From contig JBOHVS010000339.1 of NCBI GenBank assembly GCA_050735975.1, forward strand, positions 1 through 42,615: 42,615 nt of DNA, written 5' to 3'. Positions 8,721 through 18,339 of the stretch are shown one piece after another. Position 1 is the first letter of the stretch; every line of letters starts with the position of its first letter. The position numbers were made by a program, and so were the translations under genes. The stretch is from DATMBL01 sp050735975 (GTDB lineage Bacteria; Desulfobacterota; Binatia; UBA9968). Below the pieces are notes generated by a model that did no database searches, had not been told where the DNA came from, and was given only the letters and a program-made list of their open reading frames with translations.

Positions 8721-11398
8721 TTAATCATTAGTATCATTGACGGTCAGCGTGGTGCTGCCGAGCAGGGTCCACTGTGGAGACCCGGTGTTCCTGTGTTGGT
8801 TATAAACTTTTAGGGTGATCGTCCCTGAGCGCAGCCCCGGCAAAGGGCCAGAGAGGCTCGTGGCATCGGTGGGGAAGGGGACGGCGATGGATGTGCCATT
8901 GGAATTCATCGAAGTGGCACGGGCCTGGGCGATGAACGTCGTCCCTGCATAGAAGTTAGCTGCCGGCGGACCGAAGCCTAGATCGGCAAAGCCGCCGCCA
9001 GTAATCGTAAAGCTTGCCGGAGGTGAAGCCAGGTCGATTGGATTCGGTGTGATGGAATCAACTCCCGGTGCTGGACGTGTATCATTGACGGTGAGCGTGG
9101 TGCTGCCGAGCAGGGTCCACTGTGGAGACCCGGTGTTGGTGTGCTGGTTATAAACTTTTACGGTGATTGTCCCTGCGCGCAGCCCCGGCAACGGGCCGGA
9201 GAGGCTGGTGGCATTGGTGGGGAAGGGGACGGCGATGGATGTGCCATTGGAATTCATCGAAGTGGCACGGGCCTGGGCGATGAACGTCGTCCCTGCATAG
9301 AAGTTAGCTGCCGGCAGACCGAAGCCCAGATCGGCAAAACCGCCACCGGTGATCGTGAAGCTTGCTAGAGGCAAGGCCAGGTCGATGGGGTTCGGTGTGA
9401 TGGCGCTAACGCCGGGTGGTGAAGGTGGTGGACGCGTATCATTGACGGTCAGAGTGGTGCTGCCGAGCAGGGTCCACTGTGGAGACCCGGTGTTGGCTTG
9501 TTGGTTATAGACTTTTACAGTGATCGTCCCCGCGCGCAGCCCCGGCAACGGGCCAGAGAGGCTCGTGGCATTGGTAGGGAAGGGGACGGTGATGGAGGTG
9601 CCGTCGGAATTAATCGAAGTAGCGCGGGCTTGAGCGATAAGAGTGGTTCCATCGTAAAAATTAGCCGCCGGAAGACCGTAGCCGAGATCGGCAAAGCCGC
9701 CGCCGGTGATAGTGAAGCTCGCTGGTGGTGAAGCGAGATCGACGGGATTCGGAGTGATCGAATCGACGTCTGCGACGTCTGCGACTGTAACAACCAATGT
9801 CTCGTCGCCAGGAACGGCAATCGTAAATGTCCCTAGCGACGACGGAGTCCATTCGCCGGAATATATGCCGTCGCCGGCAACCTGGTCCGATCCCGAACCA
9901 TCATCAACAAGAACAATATTCTCATTTACCGGGCTCACCGTGAGCGTAATGTTCCCGTTTGGATTGGCGCAGTTGATATGCAAAATGTCGAGGCCGATGG
10001 GTTCGCCGACGGAGCCGACGATAGCGCTGCCTATCGGATCGAGCCGGGTAAGAACGACTGAGTTGTTGCATGTCAAAGCGCCGTTGGCATTCAAACGCTT
10101 CCGAGTGACGGTATTCGACATCGAGCTGACGTTATCGCCACCGGCGAGAATGAGATTTTTGATGGCTCGCCAATCCCGGCTGGGATTGTCCGCTTTCAAC
10201 AGGGCGGCGACGCCCGTGACATGGGGTGTGGCCATGGATGTTCCGCTGGAGAAGCCGTAATTGCCGTTGCGGGTCGTGCTCAGAATGTCGCTTCCGGGAG
10301 CGCCGATGTGGACTGTTCTGCGGCCGTAATTGGAAAAACTTGACTGGGCGTCGGTTCGTGTCATGGAAGCCACGCAAACAATGTTGGGCAGGTAGTAGGT
10401 GCAAGGATAAAAAGCCGTCTGATCATTGTTGATTGGAAAGCCGAAGAAATCGCCGTTTCCCGCGGCGGTAATGAACAGGATTCCGCGCTGACGATGGGCA
10501 TCAATGGCGTCGTACAAAGCCTGAGAAAAATCTCCACCGCCCCAGCTGTTGCTAGTCGCAATGATGTTGAATCCTCGATCCTTCATCGTTTTGACGTACT
10601 CTAGGCAATCTATCGCCGACTCAGTCGTTCCGGAGCCGTTCGAGTTGACGAACTTGCATGCCATCATTTTGATGTTCCAGTTGATCCCCACCACGCCGAG
10701 GTCGTTATTGCCTTTCGCCCCAATAGTTCCCGCGACGTGGGTTCCATGATTGTTATCATCCATGGGATTCGAGTCGTTATTGTGGGTATCGATGCCGTAG
10801 CAATCGTTTATGTAGCCATTGCCGTCATCGTCAGTGCTATTGGTGTTGCAATCCGCTCACTGCGAAACATATTAGCGGAAAGATCCGGGTGGTTGTAGTC
10901 GATTCCCGAGTCAATAATCGCAACGATCACGTTGCTATCGCCAGTCGTCTGGTTCCAAGCTTCGGGCGCGTCGATGTCCGCGTCTGGAGTTCCTCCGGAT
11001 TGTCCAAAGTTGTTAAGCCCCCACATCTCGCCGGTTGCATACCTGGGATCGTCGGGAGTGTTGGTCGTTCTTAAGATATAGTTAGGCTCGGCGTATAGGA
11101 CATCGGGGTCTTGTCGATAAAGATCGATCGCTTCCTCGACGGAGACGCCGCGAGACAGCTTGATAACCTCCAACCCACGTATAATATTAAAGACCTTTTT
11201 GCGCTTACCGGACACCCTAAATCGGGCCAAGTCTTTTTGGTATTCCTCGACCCCTCCGCGGAACTTTACGATGATTTCATCGGACACGTACTCCGGAACC
11301 TGAGATTGAGGTTGGGCAGCATATTGAGAACCGGGCCGAACGTCCAAACCCAGGAGAGCGAGTAGAAACACCGTCACGAAGCTAATCCGCTTGATCAT
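8721..11398 (-). pseudogene. Secreted subtilisin-like S8 protease with three tandem C-terminal repeats, frameshifted
   Basis: ATG at 11398 opens a signal peptide, an I9-type propeptide (about residues 35-105) and the S8 domain with catalytic Asp in Asp-Ser-Gly-Ile-Asp. One base appears to be missing near 10856: the frame stops at 10808, but the other frame supplies the expected Asp-Asp-Asp-Gly-Asn-Gly-Tyr calcium-loop residues. It then gives the catalytic His (Asn-Asn-His-Gly-Thr-His) and Ser (Gly-Thr-Ser-Met-Ala-Thr-Pro-His). After the protease comes a beta-rich domain, then three near-identical units of about 110 residues with a Thr-Gly-Gly-Gly-Phe core, probably Ig-like. The intact protein would be near 890 residues. 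The start overlaps the PrcB gene stop (ATGA). A sequencing error at the shift is possible. Confidence 0.8.
8731..9775 (-). repeat. Three tandem coding repeats of about 350 bp
   Basis: On the plus strand the units begin at the shared GTATCATTGACGGT at about 8731, 9079 and 9436, giving spacings of 348 and 357 bases. Each encodes one Ig/IPT-like module at the C-terminus of the S8 protease. The two units nearest the C-terminus are most alike, down to long identical DNA stretches, which indicates recent duplication or gene conversion. They are coding repeats, not a CRISPR array. Confidence 0.85.
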
Positions 11399-11913
11399 GA
11401 GTCCCTCTTGAAAATGACTTGCAGGTTGTCGTATTTCGCAACCCTTACGAGATGAAAAGGTTGGGTTAATGTCTGAGTGACTATTGCGCCCGGGGGCGGG
11501 CTCTCTTCCCGATAATAGAAATAGAGCGAGGAGTCGCGTCGTTCCGCCCGGACAATTTCTACTTCATAACCTCCCGTACTTTTTTCACCGAGAAAGATGC
11601 CCACAACCATTTCGCGATCAAAGCCTACGATAGGAGCGAGCGCCGGATTAGCGTCTATGGAGGAATGTCGTTTCCAGATGGCGTTCCATTCATCTTGATT
11701 GCGGATAACCATTTGTAAGGGTGCACGAATACCGCTGCGATCACCTTTCTCGACGGTAGCTATGGATAGCGGAGTTTCTACTTTCCTGATCTTCTCTTGG
11801 TCCATGGCAAGCAGCGAGTATGCCATTTGAGGGCCACCCAGCACGTTCCATGCCGAAATGGCGAGCACCAAGCCGAACGAGCAGGCGAGAAAAATTCTAA
11901 AGTCGGTTCTCAT
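11395..11913 (-). CDS. PrcB C-terminal-domain protein, exported
   Basis: A product of about 172 residues. ATG 11913 is preferred over the upstream ATG at 11964 because it places a hydrophobic signal or anchor segment right at the N-terminus and is conserved in the duplicated fragment near 2896. The rest matches the PrcB C-terminal domain: an Asn-Gln-Asp-Glu-Trp helix start, Phe-Asp-Arg-Glu-Met-Val-Val-Gly-Ile-Phe and Ser-Thr-Gly-Gly-Tyr. In Treponema denticola, PrcB is the small lipoprotein partner of the subtilisin-type protease dentilisin. Here the stop codon overlaps the start of the S8 protease gene by four bases, a strong hint that the two products work together. No lipobox cysteine is evident. 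Confidence 0.75.
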   Translation of the reverse strand: MRTDFRIFLACSFGLVLAISAWNVLGGPQMAYSLLAMDQEKIRKVETPLSIATVEKGDRSGIRAPLQMVIRNQDEWNAIWKRHSSIDANPALAPIVGFDREMVVGIFLGEKSTGGYEVEIVRAERRDSSLYFYYREESPPPGAIVTQTLTQPFHLVRVAKYDNLQVIFKRDS

Positions 11914-13108
11914 TTTACTAAAAGCACCCCAAAGTTCTGAAACTTTCCACGCGTGGCGAACCATTGGTCTGACGTTTCAAAGTTCTTTGATCGAACTCCT
12001 TCTGTTTTCTATCGCTCCCATATCGGAGCGCGAAGCATTTAACACTTCCCGTGCTTCATGTCACGACGCTCGAAGGCTGACGGCTCACTTTGTCGTACTT
12101 TGTCACTTAATGTTGAGTTTCGAGCTTCGCATCAGCCGTGGCTAAGCTTATTATCCAAATTCCGTGCCGTAACGAGGAGGCGACGTTGGAGCTTGCGCTC
12201 AAAGCCCCCACCGTACATTACCCGGGGTAAGCGTCATTGAGCGCCTCATTATCGATGATGGCAGGACTGATCAGACCATCCAGGTTGCGAGAGCACATGG
12301 AGTCGATCACGTTGTGACACTACCGCGCAATCAAGGGCTCACAAAAGCATTTATGGCGGGACTGGAAGCTAGTCTCAAAGCGGAGGGCCGACATCATGGT
12401 CAATACGGCCGCAGACAATCAGTACTTCGCCGACGATATACCGAAACTGCTTGCTTCAATCTTAACGGGATATCGTCATTGGGGCGCGCTCAATCGGAGA
12501 AGGCGCGCACTTGTCGCCACGTAACGAAGTGCTTGTAGAAACTAGGTAGTTGGGTGGTTCGTCTTGCCAGCAGGACTGATATTCCCGATGCCCCGAGCGG
12601 CTTCAGAGCGATCAGTCGCAACGCAGCGATGCGGCTTCATGTCTTTAGCGAGTACACATACACTTTGGAAACCATCATCCAAGCTGGCCAAAAAAGCATG
12701 GCTATAACCTCCGTGCCTATAAGAACCAATCCGTACTCCCGGCCCTCTCGTCTGTACAAACACATCCCTACATATCTCCAAAGGCAAGTGGCGACCATCG
12801 TCCGAATATTCATGACCTATCGACCTTTTCGTTTTTTCGCGGGTCCTGGAATCCTTTTATTCATAATTGCCCTGCTGATTAGTTTGCGTTTCCTGTACTT
12901 TTATTTCACCGAGGGTGGCGTTGGGCACGTCCAATCACTTATTCTTTCGGCTTTGCTCATGGGGGTCGGGTTTTTTCTGGTCGTCGTCGGACTACTGGCA
13001 GATTTGATAGGTGTGAACCGCAACCTGCTGGAGAGATTGGCCTGGAAAATACAGCAATTAGGAGAAAAACTAGGAGGCGAAAAGCCGAATCCCGATTAGC
13101 ATACAAAA
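11833..13108 (+). repeat. Segmental duplication, copy 2
   Basis: Direct repeat of 2815-4063. This copy holds the complete PrcB gene of which copy 1 keeps only the 5' end, followed by a decayed GT2 gene. The block between the PrcB start and the GT2 start has diverged strongly between copies. The GT2 coding parts remain close, with many third-position changes. Confidence 0.8.
12138..13099 (+). pseudogene. Decayed duplicate of the GT2 glycosyltransferase
   Basis: Aligned by eye with the intact gene at 3086-4054, this copy keeps the GTG start and the final stop but has several lesions. They are a one-base deletion near 12210 (stop follows at about 12228), a one-base insertion near 12381, an eight-base deletion near 12465 and a one-base insertion near 12522. 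A CAG-to-TAG nonsense change also occurs at 12536-12538. The last 180 codons (from about 12554) are still open, with mostly conservative differences, so decay is recent. The metal-binding Asp-x-Asp region is lost to frameshift. It cannot make a working enzyme. Confidence 0.85.
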
Positions 13109-13273
13109 GAACTGTGTTCGACGTTTTATTGTCGCTATCGCTCAGAAGTCATCCAGGTAATCAGGATAGCGATAACTTCTAGTCGCTTGCTTTCTGAATT
13201 CATCTTTTCTGAGTCAATCAGTTTAAAATTAAGTGACTCTGCCGCCGAGCAATTAGCAGGGCGGGATCAGTTT

Positions 13274-13310
13274 AGGGTCAAATCTTTTTAACTTTTGACA
13301 GTGGGACCCT
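13274..13310. repeat. Short palindromic element downstream of the transport operon
   Basis: AGGGTCAAA (13274-13282) is answered by TTTGAC (13294-13299) and by GACCCT (13305-13310), giving a nested hairpin. It lies about 65 bases beyond the stop of the last minus-strand gene, so it could act as a terminator. The arrangement also resembles short REP-like palindromes. The rest of the 13109-13374 gap shows nothing else. Confidence 0.35.
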
Positions 13311-13374
13311 TTCTCGACTTGGCACTCGAGGGGGTGATTTACCTTTGTGTAAAACTTGTATCCAGAGATGTCAC

Positions 13375-14313
13375 TCACGTGTAGAGCCGGCTAATATACC
13401 CGCTGTCGTCGATCTCGCGCAGATAGTGAAAGTCCCATAACGCCAGCGGGTTGAAGCTTTCGATCTCGGGATTTCTCTTGAGCGCCAGAGCGAAGACATT
13501 CTGAATCGCTTCGATGCTCGGGTACAACGTCGGCTCCAGCGAGGCGACCTGAGTGTCATAGAAGCAAGCCCACTCCTCGCCGGTCTCCATCTTGAGGAGT
13601 TCGGAGCAATGCCTCTGGATGATATTCAGCGTTTCTTCCCGGCGTGTTTTGAAGAAATGCACCGCGTCGGCGAGCGCCATGATGAGCGAGCGAGTTTCTT
13701 CCTCGTGCTTGTTGACATACGTAGTGGTCGTTGTCAGCGTGACGCCTTCGATCATCGGCATCGTCGGCAACTCGATGATTCGAGCGCCGAGCTTGCGCGC
13801 GCGGAGCTGATCCACGGCTCGAACAAAGGTCGCGTCATACTTGCCCGCCATGACTTCTTTCGCCCGATCAACGCCCCTCTTCGCGCCGGTTACGAGCTCC
13901 ACGTCGCGGCCTTCTTCTAAACCGTGCCGGCGAAGATAGAGCCAGACGTTGAGCCCCGTGTGCCCATCGTAGTCATCCATCGCCACGCGCTTTCCTTTGA
14001 GATCCTGCAGGCCGTTGACACCATCGCCCATGACGAGAAAATTCTCGCGCCACAAGTTATTGCTCTGGGCAATGTGAACGTAAGGGTCGCCGTTGAGCGC
14101 CCGCCGGGCATAGAGGTTATGATGGTTGCCCGATACCATATCCAGTTCCCCGGATTTCAGCCCCTCGGCCGCGCGCTTTCGCTGCCCTTCCATGGAGCCG
14201 AGATCCATCTCCAGCCCATGCTTCTCCAGAAAACCGCATTCTTCCATCACCTTCCATAACGGAACGTGACTCGGCGCTCGGTAATAGATTCGAATTTTCT
14301 TCTTTTGCGCCAT
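13375..14313 (-). CDS. NMT1/SsuA-type substrate-binding protein without signal peptide
   Basis: A 312-residue protein of the periplasmic-binding type II fold (NMT1/THI5/SsuA family). Its pattern has an early Pro-Leu-Trp-Lys-Val-Met-Glu-Glu helix, a Gly-Leu-Lys-Ser-Gly-Glu-Leu-Asp stretch, and Asp-Leu-Lys-Gly-Lys-Arg-Val before the second lobe. Start codon: ATG 14313 is chosen over ATG 14319 because GGAGGT lies at the usual distance only from the former. There is no signal peptide, so it either acts in the cytoplasm as an enzyme-like relative or is exported by an unknown route. It is the last gene of the minus-strand convoy. The ligand is unknown. Confidence 0.75.
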   Translation of the reverse strand: MAQKKKIRIYYRAPSHVPLWKVMEECGFLEKHGLEMDLGSMEGQRKRAAEGLKSGELDMVSGNHHNLYARRALNGDPYVHIAQSNNLWRENFLVMGDGVNGLQDLKGKRVAMDDYDGHTGLNVWLYLRRHGLEEGRDVELVTGAKRGVDRAKEVMAGKYDATFVRAVDQLRARKLGARIIELPTMPMIEGVTLTTTTTYVNKHEEETRSLIMALADAVHFFKTRREETLNIIQRHCSELLKMETGEEWACFYDTQVASLEPTLYPSIEAIQNVFALALKRNPEIESFNPLALWDFHYLREIDDSGYISRLYT

Positions 14314-14356
14314 GTTCATTTACCTCCAGTTTCAAAGTCGATAACGATTCAGCGGA

Positions 14357-15376
14357 TCATATCTTTTCAACGATCTCCTCAATGCGGTCTTCACGCCAAC
14401 GGCTCAAGGTAGTCGGGCCAATGCCAAATCGGCCGTTGTGGTTACCGGCATCAAAACGGTAGCTCCCGGCTACGCCTTGCAGCGGGACTCCCGACTCGAG
14501 ATAATCGATCGCCGATTCGGGAACGCCTTTCGCTTCCGACAGCGCCCGGCAACTGAGCGCCATCCCATCCCAGCCGAAACAGTGACTGGCAGTCGCGATC
14601 CGGGCTCCGGCTTCAAACAATCGTTTCACGAATTCCTCTTGGGCCGGCAACCGAGCCCCGGTTCGAGGGATCAGATCGACGAACCAGGCCTCTTGGGCGT
14701 TTTCCCCGAGTGCTGAAATAAAGCTAGGGCGCAGCAAGGATCTGCCAAAGAGGAGCAGCGCTTCAGCCCTCTGCCGCCGGATCTTTCGAGCCATCGCAAG
14801 CGCCTTTTCCTCGTCCGAATACAAGAGATAAAACAGATCGGATGCGCGGTTCCACTGGCTTTTCGTTTCCCAGTCCGGTTCGCCCGGTTGACTCTGCGTT
14901 TCTACCCCCGCGCTTTGCAGCGCCGCCAGTGCGCTCGAAGCGGCTCGGCGCTGAAACTCGGTTCGATCATGAACGAGCTGCACCCGCCGGATCCCAAGCG
15001 TCGCCAACCGAAGCGCCACGGCTTCGGCCGTCTGGCCCGACGGTATGCCGATGTGAAAAATGTGTCTTTTACCGTTCCAGACAGAAGGGTTGTTATTGGC
15101 AACGAAGCAAAGCAAACGAGACTCTTCCGCCAGCTCTCCGAGAACCGTGGACTCGGACACGTTCGTGGCGCCGATGACTCCCGAAAATTTTCCCTTTAGA
15201 GGAGCGAGGCGGCGTTTTAGGTCCGTGGAATCTTCCGGCCTGAACGTGAACTCTTCAGCGGTGACCGAATTTTCCATTCTATTGTGAAGCGCCGCCAGAC
15301 GGGCGCCGAGCGCTTGATCCATCACGCCCGGGCTGTTTCGATCCGGAACCAGGATGGCGACTTTGATACTTTCCAT
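14357..15376 (-). CDS. Type I periplasmic-binding-fold protein (Leu/Ile/Val-binding-like), no signal peptide
   Basis: A 339-residue protein that begins directly with a beta strand (Val-Ala-Ile-Leu-Val-Pro) and shows the two-lobe pattern of Peripla_BP_6 proteins. Gly-Val-Ile-Gly-Ala-Thr-Asn sits in lobe one, Gly-Ile-Arg-Arg-Val-Gln-Leu-Val-His-Asp begins lobe two, and a final Trp-Asp-Gly-Met-Ala segment is present. The usual signal peptide is missing, and at 339 residues it is a little short for a LivJ-type protein. It could be a cytoplasmic sensor or binding subunit. It sits 43 bases upstream of the NMT1-type gene and 92 bases downstream of the SBP gene, in the same direction. Confidence 0.65.
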   Translation of the reverse strand: MESIKVAILVPDRNSPGVMDQALGARLAALHNRMENSVTAEEFTFRPEDSTDLKRRLAPLKGKFSGVIGATNVSESTVLGELAEESRLLCFVANNNPSVWNGKRHIFHIGIPSGQTAEAVALRLATLGIRRVQLVHDRTEFQRRAASSALAALQSAGVETQSQPGEPDWETKSQWNRASDLFYLLYSDEEKALAMARKIRRQRAEALLLFGRSLLRPSFISALGENAQEAWFVDLIPRTGARLPAQEEFVKRLFEAGARIATASHCFGWDGMALSCRALSEAKGVPESAIDYLESGVPLQGVAGSYRFDAGNHNGRFGIGPTTLSRWREDRIEEIVEKI

Positions 15377-15468
15377 AACGAGACCGTCTCATCGCGGGAG
15401 GATGTCATTTCAGGCGAACACGCAATGTTTCCTTTCCCGTGAGCATCCAAACGCCAATTCGCTCACGA

Positions 15469-16563
15469 TCAATTGTGCGCCTTTAGAATCTCCCAAACCT
15501 TTTCTCTGTTCTCTCGTCTGCCGGTGACGATCCATTTCCAATCGGTGTCGTCGAAATACTTCACGCCCTGCTTCGGAATGTTTCCTGGGTTCAGATAGGA
15601 TTCGTCGATATCGGTGCGCAATGTCGCCGAACCATAGCCGCGCGCGTAGATTTCCAATCCTTCTTTGGAGAGAATCCAATTGACGAATACCTGCGCCGCC
15701 CGAGGGTTGGGCGCTCTGTTGCCCAAGGTCAGCAACCAGGGAGAGCCGTTGATGATTCCGGGGAAATCGGAGAACTCGAAGATTTCGAGAATCTTGAATC
15801 CTTCCTTTTTCAAGGGCCGGACATCGTCTTCCCGGCAGTTGAGACAGACAGGGTGAGTGCCGCGCGCCAACCAGTCGCTCATCTGCCGGCGGTCACGCGT
15901 CCTGACCACCTTTTGCTCAATGTAGAGTTTTTTGATGAAGTCTCCGCCGAGCTGATTGTAGAACTGGGCCGCCGAGTTGGCGCCCGAGCCCGTCGCCGTA
16001 GGATCTTCCGCCGAGATCTTCCCCCGCCACTTGGGATTTAGGAGATCTTTGACCGATCGCATCTCATGCGGCTTCACGTGGTCGGTGTTGATAAAAAGTA
16101 GATTCGCAACACTGCTGAACGCCCGAACGACGTGCCTTTCCTCCGGATCCAGAAACCAGACTTTCCCTCTCTTCCACTTCGAGCCGTTGACGACTTCCGG
16201 CAAAACCAGCAGCGGCTTGACCGGATCGATGAGCTTCTCACCATAAAGCGTATTGGCGGTCGTATCGGGACCGGAAAGAAAAACATCGACGGAGTAGATG
16301 CCAGCGGCCCGCTCGTTTCTGACCCGAGCGACGATTTGACTCGACCGTCCGGCGACGAACTCGACCGGTATCCCGTACCGCGCCGTGAATTTCGGGATGA
16401 CTTCCTTGCGCATCACGGGATCCGGCGAGCCCGCGATGACGACCTTGCCTTCTTTTTTGGCGGCCGCCAAAATTTCCTTCCACTCCTGATCGGTCGCTCT
16501 TTGCTGCGCCCCGGCCGGAGTGAACCAGCCGATCAGGAGCATCATCAAGATTCCTTTCTTCAT
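15469..16563 (-). CDS. Extracellular solute-binding protein, iron(III)/FbpA-like type
   Basis: A 364-residue type II binding protein. The ATG at 16563 is preferred to an in-frame start at 16602, because AAGGAGGG sits six bases upstream and a clean signal peptide follows (basic start, hydrophobic core, Pro-Ala-Gly-Ala before the cleavage site). The mature protein starts with Trp-Lys-Glu-Ile-Leu-Ala-Ala-Ala-Lys-Lys-Glu-Gly-Lys-Val. This is the standard opening of the FbpA/AfuA-like family, which in environmental bacteria often binds organic acids rather than iron. It is the natural partner of the permease and ATPase genes just upstream (40-base gap). The ligand cannot be named. Confidence 0.85.
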   Translation of the reverse strand: MKKGILMMLLIGWFTPAGAQQRATDQEWKEILAAAKKEGKVVIAGSPDPVMRKEVIPKFTARYGIPVEFVAGRSSQIVARVRNERAAGIYSVDVFLSGPDTTANTLYGEKLIDPVKPLLVLPEVVNGSKWKRGKVWFLDPEERHVVRAFSSVANLLFINTDHVKPHEMRSVKDLLNPKWRGKISAEDPTATGSGANSAAQFYNQLGGDFIKKLYIEQKVVRTRDRRQMSDWLARGTHPVCLNCREDDVRPLKKEGFKILEIFEFSDFPGIINGSPWLLTLGNRAPNPRAAQVFVNWILSKEGLEIYARGYGSATLRTDIDESYLNPGNIPKQGVKYFDDTDWKWIVTGRRENREKVWEILKAHN

Positions 16564-16603
16564 TCTATCCCTCCTTGAATTGATATCGATTGTCAAAACC
16601 AAA

Positions 16604-18334
16604 TCAGTGCGAACCCGAAAGCTGCAGCCCCAATTTTCGTCCCACGAGCATCAGCGCGCAAATGATCACCGTAATCAGCAGGCCTAGAGCAGCGCCGCGT
16701 TCCAGCTCTCCGGTGAAGCTGTATTCCAGGAGGAGAATCGAGAGCGGCCGCGACTGATGGCTGTAAAGTAGCACAGGCGTGCTGATACTGGTCAAGGCGC
16801 TGCCGAAGTTCATCAGCCCCACGGCGGCTGTGATGGGAGCCAGCAGCGGCAACAGAATCCTTCTATAGGTATACCACCACGATGCGCCGGTCACCCTGGC
16901 CGCTTCCTCCAAATCCGCGCCAAGCTGTAAAAACCCCGCTTTGAAAGCCTGCGTCGTAACAGGACTGTCACTGAGGATCAGCGCGAAGGCGATCCCCCAG
17001 ACGGTGCCGTACAGCACCTGCCTCAGCGGCGTGGAGAGAAAGAGCCATAGGACTCCGAGTCCCAACAGAATCCCAGGCAAAATATGAGGCAGCCAACAAA
17101 AACTCTCGAGCAACGGGGCGGCGATCATGCGCCGGGAAACCAACATATAAGCGACCGTCGAATACAGCAAGATACCGCCCACCGCGGTGACGGTTGCGAT
17201 GATAAGGCTATTCTTGAGCGAGACCAGAAAGATGGGGTCGGCGAAGAGACTTTGCCAGTGCGCCAGAGTAAACGGAGAGTCGATGCCGAAGAACCCGTAC
17301 CGGCGCATAAAAGAACCGATCGTCAGGAACAGCAGCGGCAGGAGCATCATGACCACGATGTAAGACACGCAAACGCCGAACGCAACGTACCTCCATTTTC
17401 CGAGCTTCACGCGCCCAGTGGAGTAGCCCTGGCCTGTAACGACGGTAAATTTTCTCTTGCCGCTCAGCAATTTCCAATAAGCAAAAAGAAGAACCGCCAG
17501 GACCAGGAGGAAGACCGACCCGAGCGCGGTCGCTTCTCCGTACGCCGCCGGCTCTCTGCTAAGATAGTCATAGATCCTTGTGGAATAGACGTAGATGCCT
17601 GACGGAGTTCCCAGGAGAAGCTCCGTGTTGAAAGACTGGAGACCGCGGATGAAGCTCAAGACGGAAATCGCCAGAACCATCGGCGAGAGCACCGGCAACG
17701 TGATCCGCCACAGCATTGTCGCCGTACTGGCGCCGGAAATCCGCGCCGCTTCTTCCAGCGAAGCGCCCAGACGGCGGAAAATAGGGGTGAGCAGCATGAC
17801 CTTGAACCAAATACCACTCGTCGCCGTGTGCACCCAAACGATTCCCCAGAATGTATAAGGATCGAATAGCGGCCCATCGACAAAAGGAAAACTCTTCGCC
17901 GCCGTGTTGATAAAGCCGAAATTGGGATCGAGCAGCAGGACCCACGCAAGGACAAGCGGAAAATCGGGGACGAAATAAGCGACCCAGCAGAAAGACTCGA
18001 TCACTTTGCCGCCGGGCATGTCCGTTCGAGCGATGAGCCAGGCGAACGAAACGGAAAGAACCATAGCCGGAAGCAGCCGAACCACGGAAATGAGAAAGCT
18101 CATCCAAAGAGCGCTGACCGTCGCCGGATCGGAAAACGCTCCAATCCAGTTTGCGAACCCATAGACCACCTCTCGGCCGGGCGGCGCCAGATTAAAGCTT
18201 CCTGTGAGAAGAAAAACAATCGGCAAACCCATGGTCACGCCGAAAAACGCGAGCATCAAGAGTTCCGCCAAACGGAAGGGTCTGAGACGGATTCTCACGC
18301 GAGGAATGGCAGCCGTAGGAGCGGAGGACTCCAT
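16604..18334 (-). CDS. ABC transporter permease, fused double-domain type
   Basis: A 576-residue membrane protein with two homologous permease halves (about residues 20-295 and 310-570) and around 12 hydrophobic segments. This is the FbpB/iron(III) or PhnV-like architecture in which one polypeptide replaces the usual dimer. Each half carries the EAA loop that contacts the ATPase: Glu-Glu-Ala-Ala-Arg-Ile-Ser-Gly-Ala-Ser in the first and Glu-Glu-Ala-Ala-Arg-Val-Thr-Gly-Ala-Ser in the second. The ATPase gene ends five bases before this start. Together with the FbpA-like binding protein it forms a complete importer in the cytoplasmic membrane. Confidence 0.9.
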   Translation of the reverse strand: MESSAPTAAIPRVRIRLRPFRLAELLMLAFFGVTMGLPIVFLLTGSFNLAPPGREVVYGFANWIGAFSDPATVSALWMSFLISVVRLLPAMVLSVSFAWLIARTDMPGGKVIESFCWVAYFVPDFPLVLAWVLLLDPNFGFINTAAKSFPFVDGPLFDPYTFWGIVWVHTATSGIWFKVMLLTPIFRRLGASLEEAARISGASTATMLWRITLPVLSPMVLAISVLSFIRGLQSFNTELLLGTPSGIYVYSTRIYDYLSREPAAYGEATALGSVFLLVLAVLLFAYWKLLSGKRKFTVVTGQGYSTGRVKLGKWRYVAFGVCVSYIVVMMLLPLLFLTIGSFMRRYGFFGIDSPFTLAHWQSLFADPIFLVSLKNSLIIATVTAVGGILLYSTVAYMLVSRRMIAAPLLESFCWLPHILPGILLGLGVLWLFLSTPLRQVLYGTVWGIAFALILSDSPVTTQAFKAGFLQLGADLEEAARVTGASWWYTYRRILLPLLAPITAAVGLMNFGSALTSISTPVLLYSHQSRPLSILLLEYSFTGELERGAALGLLITVIICALMLVGRKLGLQLSGSH

Positions 18335-18339
18335 AGATC

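Noticed and set aside
8731..9775. Regular tandem repeats that could suggest a CRISPR array
   Set aside because: Repeat units of about 350 bases encode protein modules of the S8 protease; there are no short repeats with unique spacers.
12554..13099. A separate 181-residue gene for the second half of the duplicated GT2
   Set aside because: It aligns only with the C-terminal part of the intact GT2 and follows disabling lesions, so it is the tail of a pseudogene.
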